The position numbers and the translations under genes were made by a program. This document shows positions 7,972-15,119 of a stretch of 64,000 nucleotides of DNA, in pieces. The notes beneath the pieces are model-generated. The model was given only the letters and a program-made list of their open reading frames with translations, did no database searches and was not told the origin of the DNA. The stretch's first letter is position 1, and every line of letters begins with the position of its first letter. Source of the stretch: RBG-16-66-20 sp964564865 (GTDB lineage: Bacteria; Pseudomonadota; Gammaproteobacteria; Burkholderiales; SG8-39); NCBI GenBank assembly GCA_964564865.1, contig CAZMDA010000006.1, forward strand, positions 22,283 to 86,282, written 5' to 3'.

Positions 7972-8845
7972 GCGAAAGCCCCTTCGCTTCCATGCCCAGC
8001 GCGGCGAAGCGCGCGCGCGCATCCTCCAGCGCGCCGCGTAGCGCCTGGCGCTGCGCGGCAACGGAGGCCACGCCCAGTCCCGCGGCCGCGGCGCTTTTCT
8101 GGGCGGCGGCCACGTCGCCGGCGATGTCCGGCGCGAAGCCCGGCACCATCAGGCCGCCGCCATAGAAGCGCGCGAGCATGTCCTGGGCGCGGCGCGCGAT
8201 CGCGGCACGCGTGGCCGCGTCCAGGTGCGCCCGGCGCTCGGCGAGGTACAGCCAGCCGAACTGCGCATGGCGCAGCTTGTCGCGCAGCACCAGGTCCAGT
8301 GCCGAGGCGAGCACCGGCTCGGTGGTCGCGGCGCGCGCCGCTGCGAGCAGCGCGGCCTCCAGGTGCTCGCGCAGCGCCACGTAGGCGCCGACGTACTCGT
8401 CCAGGCCCAGCGCCGCGTCCAGCACCTCGCGGTGCAGGGTCTGGTTGAAGCGCGCGGCGTAGTCCGCGTTGCCCGGCTGGGCGACGAAGCCGCCGCAGCG
8501 CTCGGCGACGCGGTGGCACACGTCCAGGTGCCAGGCCTCGTCGGTGCCGCGCAGGGAGAGGAAGTACTTCGGATCGCTTTCGCGTTGGCGTTCCAGGCAG
8601 AAGCGCACCAGCAGCGAGGGTGTTTCCGACAAGCGGCCAAACAGCAGCCAGGCGCGGTGGCTCCACGCCAGACGGGCCCCTTCGCGCGCAGCGGCGGGCA
8701 GGGCGCCGGCATCGAGCCGGTCCCAGGCAACGGAGCGGGACGGATCCCAGCGCTCGGCCTTGGCGCGGCTGTAGACCTCCCAGATGGTCTCGACCTTCGG
8801 CTCGAGGTGCAGCGGGAAGCGGTACTCCTGCAGGATCAGCGTCAT
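7964..8845 (-). CDS. Ferritin-like diiron protein, paralog lacking one Glu ligand
   Basis: 293 residues, a four-helix ferritin-like protein clearly paralogous to its upstream neighbour: WDPSRSVAWDRLD, SETPSLLVRF, TDEAWHLDVC, LDEYVGAY and RDKLRHAQFGW align with the neighbour's motifs. Glu103/His106 (first ExxH) and Glu150 are present. In the last helix the ExxH glutamate is Lys190 (DKLRH instead of DEVRH), which should weaken or abolish a dinuclear iron site. It follows the complete paralog by only 9 bases, so both are probably made together. It may be a structural partner in a heteromer. The substrate is unknown. Confidence 0.7.
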   Translation of the reverse strand: MTLILQEYRFPLHLEPKVETIWEVYSRAKAERWDPSRSVAWDRLDAGALPAAAREGARLAWSHRAWLLFGRLSETPSLLVRFCLERQRESDPKYFLSLRGTDEAWHLDVCHRVAERCGGFVAQPGNADYAARFNQTLHREVLDAALGLDEYVGAYVALREHLEAALLAAARAATTEPVLASALDLVLRDKLRHAQFGWLYLAERRAHLDAATRAAIARRAQDMLARFYGGGLMVPGFAPDIAGDVAAAQKSAAAAGLGVASVAAQRQALRGALEDARARFAALGMEAKGLSLP

Positions 8846-8854
8846 CGCGACGGC

Positions 8855-9796
8855 CTAGAAGGTGCCCAGCTTCGCGTGCGTGAACGCCGGGATCTCGATG
8901 CCCAGCTCGGCGAAGCGCCGGCGCACGCGCTGCATGGTGGCGATGAACACCGGCTTTTCCTCGGATTCGATGGAGGCCCCGAGGCCCGCGGCGCGGGTCA
9001 GCGCATCGATGCGGTTCTCCTCGTCGGTCATGGGCGAGTCCGGCGCCATCCAGGGCACCCGGTAGCCGGTCAGCTCGACTTGGATGGTGGTGTCGATGAA
9101 GGCCTGGCGCATGCGCTCGATTTCATCGGGGGTCATGTGCGGCAGGCGCGACTCGATGAAATGCCAGCCGAAGGCGCAGTGGCGCACCTCGTCGCGCAGG
9201 ATCAACCTGAGCGCGCGGTTGGCCACCGGGTTGCTGGTGGTCTCGATCATGAGCCGGAACCAGTCGAAGGCGTACTCCTCCAGCCCGCAGACCAGCGCGG
9301 CAATGATGCACTCGACGCTGGTGTCCGGGTCGAGCGCCATCTTGCGCACGCCGTGGCTGCCGATCGCCTTGGTGAAGTCGGCATGGATCGGCGCCGGGAT
9401 GTAGCCGCCGAGGCGCTCGGCCATGCGGTAGCAGGTCTCGGCGTGGCGCGCCTCCTCGTTCGTGCGCAGGGCGAAGAAGAGCGCCATCTCCACCGGCAGG
9501 CGGTCCTGGGTGAAGCGCACCGACAGCGTCGGGCTCTCGGAGATCGCGCCGTACTCGCCCCAGCCGCGCCGGCTCCACCAGTTGCGGGCGGCCTCGCGCT
9601 GCTCGTCGGGGATCGCCTCCGGATCGAGCGCCCCCCAGTCGATGTCGCGCTCCGGGTCCCACTGGTTGCGGGTCGCGGCCACGTACAGCTCGCGGATCTT
9701 CGGGATCGCGGTGTCCATCGCGAGCGGGAAGCGCCGCTCGGGGCGGTCCAGCAGGGGCGCGGAGGCGGTCGGCGCTGCGGCGGGTATCGCGCTCAT
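8855..9796 (-). CDS. Ferritin-like diiron oxygenase-type protein, complete metal site
   Basis: 313 residues from the ATG at 9796. Four helices carry a full carboxylate-bridged diiron set: Glu115xxHis118 (EEARHAE), Glu173/174 (GLEEYAF) and Glu203xxHis206 (DEVRHCAFGW). The N-terminal WDPERDIDWGALDPEAIP is shared with the downstream paralog. Proteins of this fold include AurF-type N-oxygenases, ribonucleotide reductase small chains and other O2-using enzymes; which reaction applies here is unknown. An in-frame ATG at 9835 would add a short tail (MQLIHLSDQFQAS); neither start has a strong ribosome site. It is divergent from the methyltransferase/TRAP genes. Confidence 0.72.
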   Translation of the reverse strand: MSAIPAAAPTASAPLLDRPERRFPLAMDTAIPKIRELYVAATRNQWDPERDIDWGALDPEAIPDEQREAARNWWSRRGWGEYGAISESPTLSVRFTQDRLPVEMALFFALRTNEEARHAETCYRMAERLGGYIPAPIHADFTKAIGSHGVRKMALDPDTSVECIIAALVCGLEEYAFDWFRLMIETTSNPVANRALRLILRDEVRHCAFGWHFIESRLPHMTPDEIERMRQAFIDTTIQVELTGYRVPWMAPDSPMTDEENRIDALTRAAGLGASIESEEKPVFIATMQRVRRRFAELGIEIPAFTHAKLGTF

Positions 9797-9857
9797 GGAT
9801 GCCTGGAATTGATCAGACAAATGAATGAGTTGCATCTTAGCACCGGCCACTTTCCGG

Positions 9858-9886
9858 TTGACAAAGGCGGGCCCGCTGATGAAGAT
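9858..9886 (+). promoter_or_regulatory. Possible promoter for the small gene/methyltransferase/TRAP operon
   Basis: A perfect -35 TTGACA at 9858-9863 lies in the divergent gap, but the -10 region 17 bases on (GAAGAT, 9881-9886) is poor. It is in the right place to drive the plus-strand genes from 9937. Confidence 0.3.
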
Positions 9887-9936
9887 TGATCGATCGCCCA
9901 TATCGATGCGCGCCGCTCCCGGAATCCATCGCATCC

Positions 9937-10230
9937 ATGCATAGCACTGACCCGGTCGTCGGCCCCGGCGCCGAGCAGACGTTCTTCGCCGACCCGGCGA
10001 TCGACCGGCTGCTGAACATGGTGTTCTCGCTCGCGGCGGAAGTGCACGTGCTGCGCGATCGGCTGGCGCTGCTGGAATCCGCGCTCGCGCAGCGCGGCCT
10101 GGTGGACCCGGCCGGCCTGGACGCCCTCGTCCCCGAGGGCGGGCTCGAAGAGCGCCTGGCGGCGCAGCGCGCCGCGCTGGTGCGGCACCTGCTCGAGGGC
10201 CTGCCCGGGCGCCTCGCCTCCAAGCCCTGA
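9937..10230 (+). CDS. Small hypothetical protein, helical
   Basis: 97 residues, not recognised as a named family. After a short start (MHSTDPVVGPGAEQTFFADPAIDRLL) it is a run of amphipathic helix with leucine/valine heptad spacing (VFSLAAEVHVLRDRLALLESAL), suggesting a coiled coil or helical bundle. Codon third positions are GC-rich as in neighbouring genes, supporting real coding. It lies 15 bases before the methyltransferase gene and is probably co-transcribed, divergent from the ferritin-like pair. ATG at 9937 was chosen as the last ATG before the acidic N-terminus; the longer frame to 9886 reads as promoter DNA. Confidence 0.6.
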   Translation: MHSTDPVVGPGAEQTFFADPAIDRLLNMVFSLAAEVHVLRDRLALLESALAQRGLVDPAGLDALVPEGGLEERLAAQRAALVRHLLEGLPGRLASKP

Positions 10231-10245
10231 GTCGTTGCTGATCCC

Positions 10246-11358
10246 ATGGCCGCCCTGACCCTGTTCCGCAGCCGCGAGGCCAACGCGTTCCACGAGTTCA
10301 TCATGGAGGCCCGCACCTGGTGGGCGGTGGAGCTGTTCCCGCAGTTGCGCGAGGAGTACGAGGTGCGCAAGCGCCTGGCCGAGCAGGAAGGCCGCCAGGT
10401 GCGGACGGCGGAAGACGTGGCGCTGCTGTTCGCGCGCAGCACGGCCTACCAGTACTTCTGCTGGCTGGAGCGCCACGTGCAGAAGTCCAAGTACTCGTCC
10501 TCGCGCTGGGGGCTGGTGGCCCAGCTGGCGCAGGAATCCGACCGCGCTGCCGAGCGCCTGGCCGCGGCGGCGAAGGCGCGGCTGGAGCTGCAGGACGGGT
10601 TCCAGGCGCCGGACTACTACGTCGCGCACGACATCCACCAGCATCCCGGCAACCTGCACTCGGATCCGCTCGCCGGGCTGGTGTACGAAGCGAGCGCGCT
10701 GTCCATCCACCCGGCGACGCGGCGCAACGAGTTGCACGAGCGCTTCGTGGACGTGGTCCGGCGCGAGCGCGCCGGTCTGCGCAAGGTGCTCGACATGGGC
10801 TGCGGCTTCGGCAAGAGCGCGCTGCCCCTGGCGCGCGCCTTCCCGCAGGCCGAAGTGGTAGGCGTGGACGTGTCCGCGCCGTGCCTGAAGCTCGCCGCGG
10901 CCGATGCGGCGGCGGCGAAGGTGCCGAACATCCGCTTCCGCCAGGCCGACGCGCGCCACACCGGGCTGGAACCCGGCAGCTTCGACCTGGTCACCTCGAC
11001 CATGCTGCTGCACGAGCTGCCCGGGCAGGCGGTGGAGGAGACGCTGGCGGAGACCAGCCGGCTGCTGGCGCCGGGCGGGGTCTCGATCCACCTCGATTTC
11101 CGCGTCGACGACCCGTTCTGGCAGTTCATCATGTATGGTCATGGCGTGCGCAACAACGAACCGTTCCTCGAGCCCCTGATGCGCATGGACCTCGCCGAGG
11201 CCTACCGCAAGGCGGGCTTCGACGAGGTGCGCATCGAGCCCTTCGCCGAGCGCGAGGGCGCCACCGACCCGTCCAACCCGTTCTGGCGCTTCCCGTGGGC
11301 GGCCATCATCGCCCGCAAGCCCGATCGTCGCACTGCCAACCCTGGAGATCCGCAATGA
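10246..11358 (+). CDS. Class I SAM-dependent methyltransferase with long N-terminal helical domain
   Basis: 370 residues. The Rossmann methyltransferase core starts near 178: VLDMGCGFGKSALPLA (GCGFG 185-189), acidic GVDVS at about 206-210, RQADARHTGLEPGSFDLVTS and MLLHELP. About 170 residues precede it and are mostly helical with many aromatic residues (WWAVELFPQL, YQYFCWLERHVQKSKYSS), unlike small-molecule methyltransferases of minimal size. The acceptor is unknown. The stop overlaps the dctP start (ATGA), so the enzyme is coupled to a TRAP transporter; it may modify what the transporter brings in or the product of the nearby ferritin-like proteins. Confidence 0.78.
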   Translation: MAALTLFRSREANAFHEFIMEARTWWAVELFPQLREEYEVRKRLAEQEGRQVRTAEDVALLFARSTAYQYFCWLERHVQKSKYSSSRWGLVAQLAQESDRAAERLAAAAKARLELQDGFQAPDYYVAHDIHQHPGNLHSDPLAGLVYEASALSIHPATRRNELHERFVDVVRRERAGLRKVLDMGCGFGKSALPLARAFPQAEVVGVDVSAPCLKLAAADAAAAKVPNIRFRQADARHTGLEPGSFDLVTSTMLLHELPGQAVEETLAETSRLLAPGGVSIHLDFRVDDPFWQFIMYGHGVRNNEPFLEPLMRMDLAEAYRKAGFDEVRIEPFAEREGATDPSNPFWRFPWAAIIARKPDRRTANPGDPQ

Positions 11359-12323
11359 AGAGAACGCTGCTATTCGCCGCCCTGGCGCTGCCGCTGGCCG
11401 CCGCGGCACAGACCAAGTGGGACCTCGCCACGGCCTACGCCGACACCGAGTTCCAGACCCGCAACGTGCGCATGTTCGCCGACGACGTGAAGAAGCTCTC
11501 GGGGGGCAAGCTGGACATCACGGTGCACAGCGCGGGCTCGCTGATCAAGAACCCGGAGCTCAAGCGCTCGGTGCAGACCGGGCTGGTGCCGATGGTGGAG
11601 TTCTTCATCTCCAACTTCGGCGGCGAGAACCCGATGTTCGAGATCGACGCCATTCCCTACCTCGCGGTCAACTACCGGGAAGTGCGCGCCCTGTGGGAGG
11701 CGACGCGCCAGCCGATCACCGAGGGCTTCGCCAAGCAGGGCATCCGGCTGCTGTACTCGGTGCCCTGGCCGACGCAGGCCTTCTACACCAAGGAGCCGGT
11801 GAAGAGCATCGCCGACCTGAAGGGCAAGAAGATGCGCACCTACAACGCGCAGACCGCGCGCCTGGCGACGCTGCTCGGGGTGGTACCGACCACGGTGCAG
11901 GCCACCGAGATCCCGCAGGCCTTCTCCACCGGAATCATCGACCTGATGTACACCGCCGGGCAGACCGGCGTCTCGACGCGCGCCTGGGAGTACACCAAGT
12001 ACTACTACGACACCGGCGCCTGGGCGCCGAAGAACGGCGTGTTCGTCAACGAGGGCGCGTTCCGGAAGCTGCCGGCCGACGTGCAGAAGGCGATGACCGA
12101 CGCGGCGAAGACCGCCGAGGAGCGCGGCTGGAAGCTGTCCGAGGAGCAGAACACCGAGGCGCCGAAGGTGCTGGCGAAGAACGGCATGGTGCTGGCGCCG
12201 CTCTCCCCGGCGTTCACCGCGGAGCTGCGCAAGATCGGGGAGACCATGCTGAATGAGTGGCTGGCCAAGGCGGGCGAGCCCGGCCGGGCGGTCATCGCCG
12301 ACTTCCGCAAGCGCATCCAGTAG
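11355..12323 (+). CDS. dctP: TRAP transporter periplasmic substrate-binding protein (DctP type)
   Basis: 322 residues; signal peptide 1-19 ends at AAAAQT. DctP signatures include DLKGKKMRTYNAQTARLATLLG with the carboxylate-binding Arg, and the PQAFSTGIIDLMYTAGQTG segment. It captures an organic acid in the periplasm and hands it to the DctQM permease encoded next. The ATG overlaps the methyltransferase stop by 4 bases. dctQ follows after 30 bases. The ligand is unknown. Confidence 0.92.
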   Translation: MKRTLLFAALALPLAAAAQTKWDLATAYADTEFQTRNVRMFADDVKKLSGGKLDITVHSAGSLIKNPELKRSVQTGLVPMVEFFISNFGGENPMFEIDAIPYLAVNYREVRALWEATRQPITEGFAKQGIRLLYSVPWPTQAFYTKEPVKSIADLKGKKMRTYNAQTARLATLLGVVPTTVQATEIPQAFSTGIIDLMYTAGQTGVSTRAWEYTKYYYDTGAWAPKNGVFVNEGAFRKLPADVQKAMTDAAKTAEERGWKLSEEQNTEAPKVLAKNGMVLAPLSPAFTAELRKIGETMLNEWLAKAGEPGRAVIADFRKRIQ

Positions 12324-12353
12324 CTTGAGCGCGCGGCACCGGGCGCCCGTGCC

Positions 12354-12869
12354 GTGAGGCGGGCGCTCGATTTCCTGTACGCGGCGAGCGCGGTGCTCGC
12401 CGCGTTCTTCATGGTCGTCATGACCGCGCTGGTCGTGGTGCAGATCTTCGCGCGCCTCGCCGGCACCCAGGTGCCCTCGGCGGACGATTTCGCCCGCCTC
12501 GCCATGGCGGCGAGCGCCTTCCTCGGGCTCGCCTTCGCGCTGCGCACCGGGGCCCACATCCGCGTCACCCTGGTCCTGGAGCGCGTGCCGCCCGGCGCGC
12601 GGCGCGTCCTGGACATCCTGTGCCTCGTGCTCGCCACCGGCGTCTCGGCCTGGTTCGCGTGGAGCACCGGGGACACCACCATCGATTCCTGGCGCTTCAA
12701 CGAGACCACCATCGGCCAGGTTCCGATCCCGAAGTGGATCCCGCTCGCCGGCATGACCCTGGGCCTCGCGCTGGTGGCGGTGGCGTTCCTCGAGGACCTG
12801 GTGGACGAGTTGGCCGGCCGGCCGCCGTCGTACCTGCGGCCTTCCGAGTTCCACAACACCGAAGGCTGA
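12354..12869 (+). CDS. dctQ: TRAP transporter small membrane subunit (DctQ type)
   Basis: 171 residues, four hydrophobic segments (about 7-29, 45-65, 83-103 and 125-147), with the DctQ-typical VVVQIFARLAG and DDFARLAMAASAFLG motifs. It partners the large permease subunit in the inner membrane. The start is a GTG at 12354 (GCCGTGAGG); no in-frame ATG gives the first membrane helix. Four bases separate its stop from the dctM start. Confidence 0.9.
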   Translation: MRRALDFLYAASAVLAAFFMVVMTALVVVQIFARLAGTQVPSADDFARLAMAASAFLGLAFALRTGAHIRVTLVLERVPPGARRVLDILCLVLATGVSAWFAWSTGDTTIDSWRFNETTIGQVPIPKWIPLAGMTLGLALVAVAFLEDLVDELAGRPPSYLRPSEFHNTEG

Positions 12870-12872
12870 GCC

Positions 12873-14183
12873 GTGAACATCGCCGAGATCAGCCTGTTCC
12901 TGTCGCTGCTGCTGCTGGTGTTCCTGGCCGGCGGCCTCTGGATCGCCATCGCCATGATCCTGGTGGGCGTGGTGGCCGTGGCAGCCTTCACCAACACCAA
13001 TGCCGGCGCGCTGCTCGCCACCACCGTCTTTGGCGGCAGCACGGACTGGGCGCTGACCGCGTTGCCCCTGTTCATCTGGATGGGGGAGATCCTGTTCCGC
13101 ACCCGGCTCGCCGACCAGATGTTCGCGGGCCTGGCGCCCTGGATGCGGCGGCTGCCCGGGGGGCTCGCCCACACCAACGTGATGGCCTGCGGCATCTTCG
13201 CCGCGGTGTCCGGCTCCTCCACCGCCACCACCGCGACCATCGGGCGGATCACCGTCACCGAGCTGACCAGGCGCGGCTACGACGACCGGGTGGTGCTGGG
13301 CTCGCTCGCCGGCTCGGGGACCCTCGGCATCCTGATTCCGCCCTCGATCATCATGATCGTCTACGGCGTCGCGGCCGACGTGCCGATCACGCACCTGTTC
13401 ATCGCCGGCGTGCTGCCGGGAATGCTGCTGATGGCGCTGTTCTCGGGCTGGATCATGACCGACTCCCTGGTCCACCCGGGCCGTTTCCCGGCGGCGGAGC
13501 AGGCGGCGACGCTGGCCGAGAAGCTGCGCGCCTCGCGCGGCCTGATCCCGGTGGTGCTGCTCATCGTGGGCGTCATCGGCTCGATCTACTTCGGCATCGC
13601 CACCGCCACCGAGGCCGCGGCGGTCGGCGTCATGGGCGCGTTCGCGATCGCCTGGTGGAGCGGGACGCTCAGCTGGGCCACGTTCCGCGCCAGCGTCTAC
13701 GCCGCGGTGCGCACCAACTGCATGATCTTCTTCATCCTCGCCGGGTCCATGTTCCTCACCGGGGCGATGGGCTTCACCGGGGTGCCGCGCCACCTCGCCT
13801 CGATGGTCGGCGCGCAGGGCTTCTCGCCCGGCGAGGTGCTGCTGGTGCTGACGCTGCTGATGATCGTGATGGGCTGCTTCATCGACGGCATCTCGGTGGT
13901 GGTGCTCACCACCTCGGTGCTGATGCCGGTGATCGAGGCCGCGGGGATCAACCCGCTGTGGTTCGGCATCTACATGATCTTCGTCGTCGAGATGGGCCTG
14001 GTGACGCCGCCGGTGGGCTTCAACCTGTTCGTCATCCAGGGGCTCACCAAGCGCGACCTGCCCTACATCGCCCTGGCGGCGCTGCCGTACTTCTTCATGA
14101 TGTGCGTGGCGGTGGCGCTGATCTGGTACTTCCCGCAGATCGTCACCTGGCTGCCGGCGCAGATGACCACGGCCGGGCGCTAG
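12873..14183 (+). CDS. dctM: TRAP transporter large permease subunit (DctM type)
   Basis: 436 residues, about twelve membrane segments. DctM signatures: GGSTDWALTALPLFIWMGEI, ACGIFAAVSGSSTATTATIG, the GSLAGSGTLGILIPPSIIMI loop and MGLVTPPVGFNLFV. It couples sodium influx to uptake of the DctP ligand. The start is GTG at 12873. Its stop shares the CTAG tetranucleotide 14180-14183 with the stop of the minus-strand epimerase gene, so the two operons end tail to tail with no intergenic DNA. Confidence 0.93.
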   Translation: MNIAEISLFLSLLLLVFLAGGLWIAIAMILVGVVAVAAFTNTNAGALLATTVFGGSTDWALTALPLFIWMGEILFRTRLADQMFAGLAPWMRRLPGGLAHTNVMACGIFAAVSGSSTATTATIGRITVTELTRRGYDDRVVLGSLAGSGTLGILIPPSIIMIVYGVAADVPITHLFIAGVLPGMLLMALFSGWIMTDSLVHPGRFPAAEQAATLAEKLRASRGLIPVVLLIVGVIGSIYFGIATATEAAAVGVMGAFAIAWWSGTLSWATFRASVYAAVRTNCMIFFILAGSMFLTGAMGFTGVPRHLASMVGAQGFSPGEVLLVLTLLMIVMGCFIDGISVVVLTTSVLMPVIEAAGINPLWFGIYMIFVVEMGLVTPPVGFNLFVIQGLTKRDLPYIALAALPYFFMMCVAVALIWYFPQIVTWLPAQMTTAGR

Positions 14184-15118
14184 TCGAGCGCCAGCCAGCG
14201 GGCGTAGGCAGCACAGGCGCCTTCGGGCGCGTGGGCCGGCGTCCAGCCCAGCACTTCCTTGATGCGTGAGGGCGGCAGCGCCCGTCGTGGCCGGTCGATC
14301 GGCCCGCCGTAGGCCAGGTTGGACTCCTCGCCGTCCTTCGCGTAGCGCCATTTCAGCCCGGGCAAGGCCCGAGCCATGATCTCCAGCGGCCAAGTCCGGT
14401 CCATGGAAACGTTCATGGCGGTGGGCGGCACCGCGCGCGCCTCCAGCATCGCGACGAAAGCGTCGGCCGCATCCGGCGCATAGACCCAATCGCGCTCCGC
14501 GCCGCGCGCGAGCACCGCTTCCTTGCCCGCGCGCGCGAACCCCGCCATCTGCAGGTGCGGGCTCAACGTGTCGCGCAGCCCGGTGTCGCGCTCCCAGGGG
14601 CCGAAAACCGCGTTGATGCGGCCGGCGCAGGCCTGCAGGCCCAGCGCGGGCGCGAGGCGCAGTACCGCGGCCTCGGCCGCGACCTTGGTGATGCCGTAGA
14701 GGTTGAGCGGCCGCAGCGGCGCGTCTTCCGAAACCGGGCCGCCCTCGCCGAAGGCGGTCTCGCCATAGACCGCCGAGGAGCTGGGATAGACGAAGCGGCG
14801 CACGCCGGCGCACGCCGCGGCCTCCAGCGCGCGCACCGTCGCCAGCAGGTTCACCTCGACGATGCGGCTCGCCTCCCGCTTCTCGCGCTCGGCGCCGGCG
14901 GTGATCGCCGCGCCGTGCCAGACCGCCTCGATGCGGTGCGCCCGCATCAGGCGCTCGAGCAGCGCGGTGTCGGTGGTGTCGCCGCGGATCTCGATCGTGC
15001 GGCCCGGTCCCGGATAGGCGTCCAGCGACAGCGCGACCACCTCATGGCCACGCGCGAGCAACGCCTCCACCAGATTGACGCCGACGAATCCGCTGGCGCC
15101 GGTCACCAGGACCTTCAC
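14180..15118 (-). CDS. NAD(P)-dependent epimerase/dehydratase (extended SDR)
   Basis: 312 residues. TGASGFVG at 6-13 is the cofactor motif; YPSSSAVYG and YGITK give the catalytic Ser and Tyr-x3-Lys. Members act on nucleotide sugars or on sugar acids and related hydroxy compounds; the lack of sugar-nucleotide genes here favours a catabolic dehydrogenase/epimerase. The GTG at 15118 lies one base from the stop of the upstream oxidoreductase gene, making it the last gene of the lysR-cobW-hydantoinase operon. The substrate is unknown. Confidence 0.82.
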   Translation of the reverse strand: MKVLVTGASGFVGVNLVEALLARGHEVVALSLDAYPGPGRTIEIRGDTTDTALLERLMRAHRIEAVWHGAAITAGAEREKREASRIVEVNLLATVRALEAAACAGVRRFVYPSSSAVYGETAFGEGGPVSEDAPLRPLNLYGITKVAAEAAVLRLAPALGLQACAGRINAVFGPWERDTGLRDTLSPHLQMAGFARAGKEAVLARGAERDWVYAPDAADAFVAMLEARAVPPTAMNVSMDRTWPLEIMARALPGLKWRYAKDGEESNLAYGGPIDRPRRALPPSRIKEVLGWTPAHAPEGACAAYARWLALD

Positions 15119-15119
15119 G

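Noticed and set aside
11370..14813. 1147-codon open frame antisense to the TRAP operon
   Set aside because: The translation is low-complexity His/Arg/Gly/Glu text typical of antisense frames in high-GC genes. The plus strand holds three well conserved TRAP genes.
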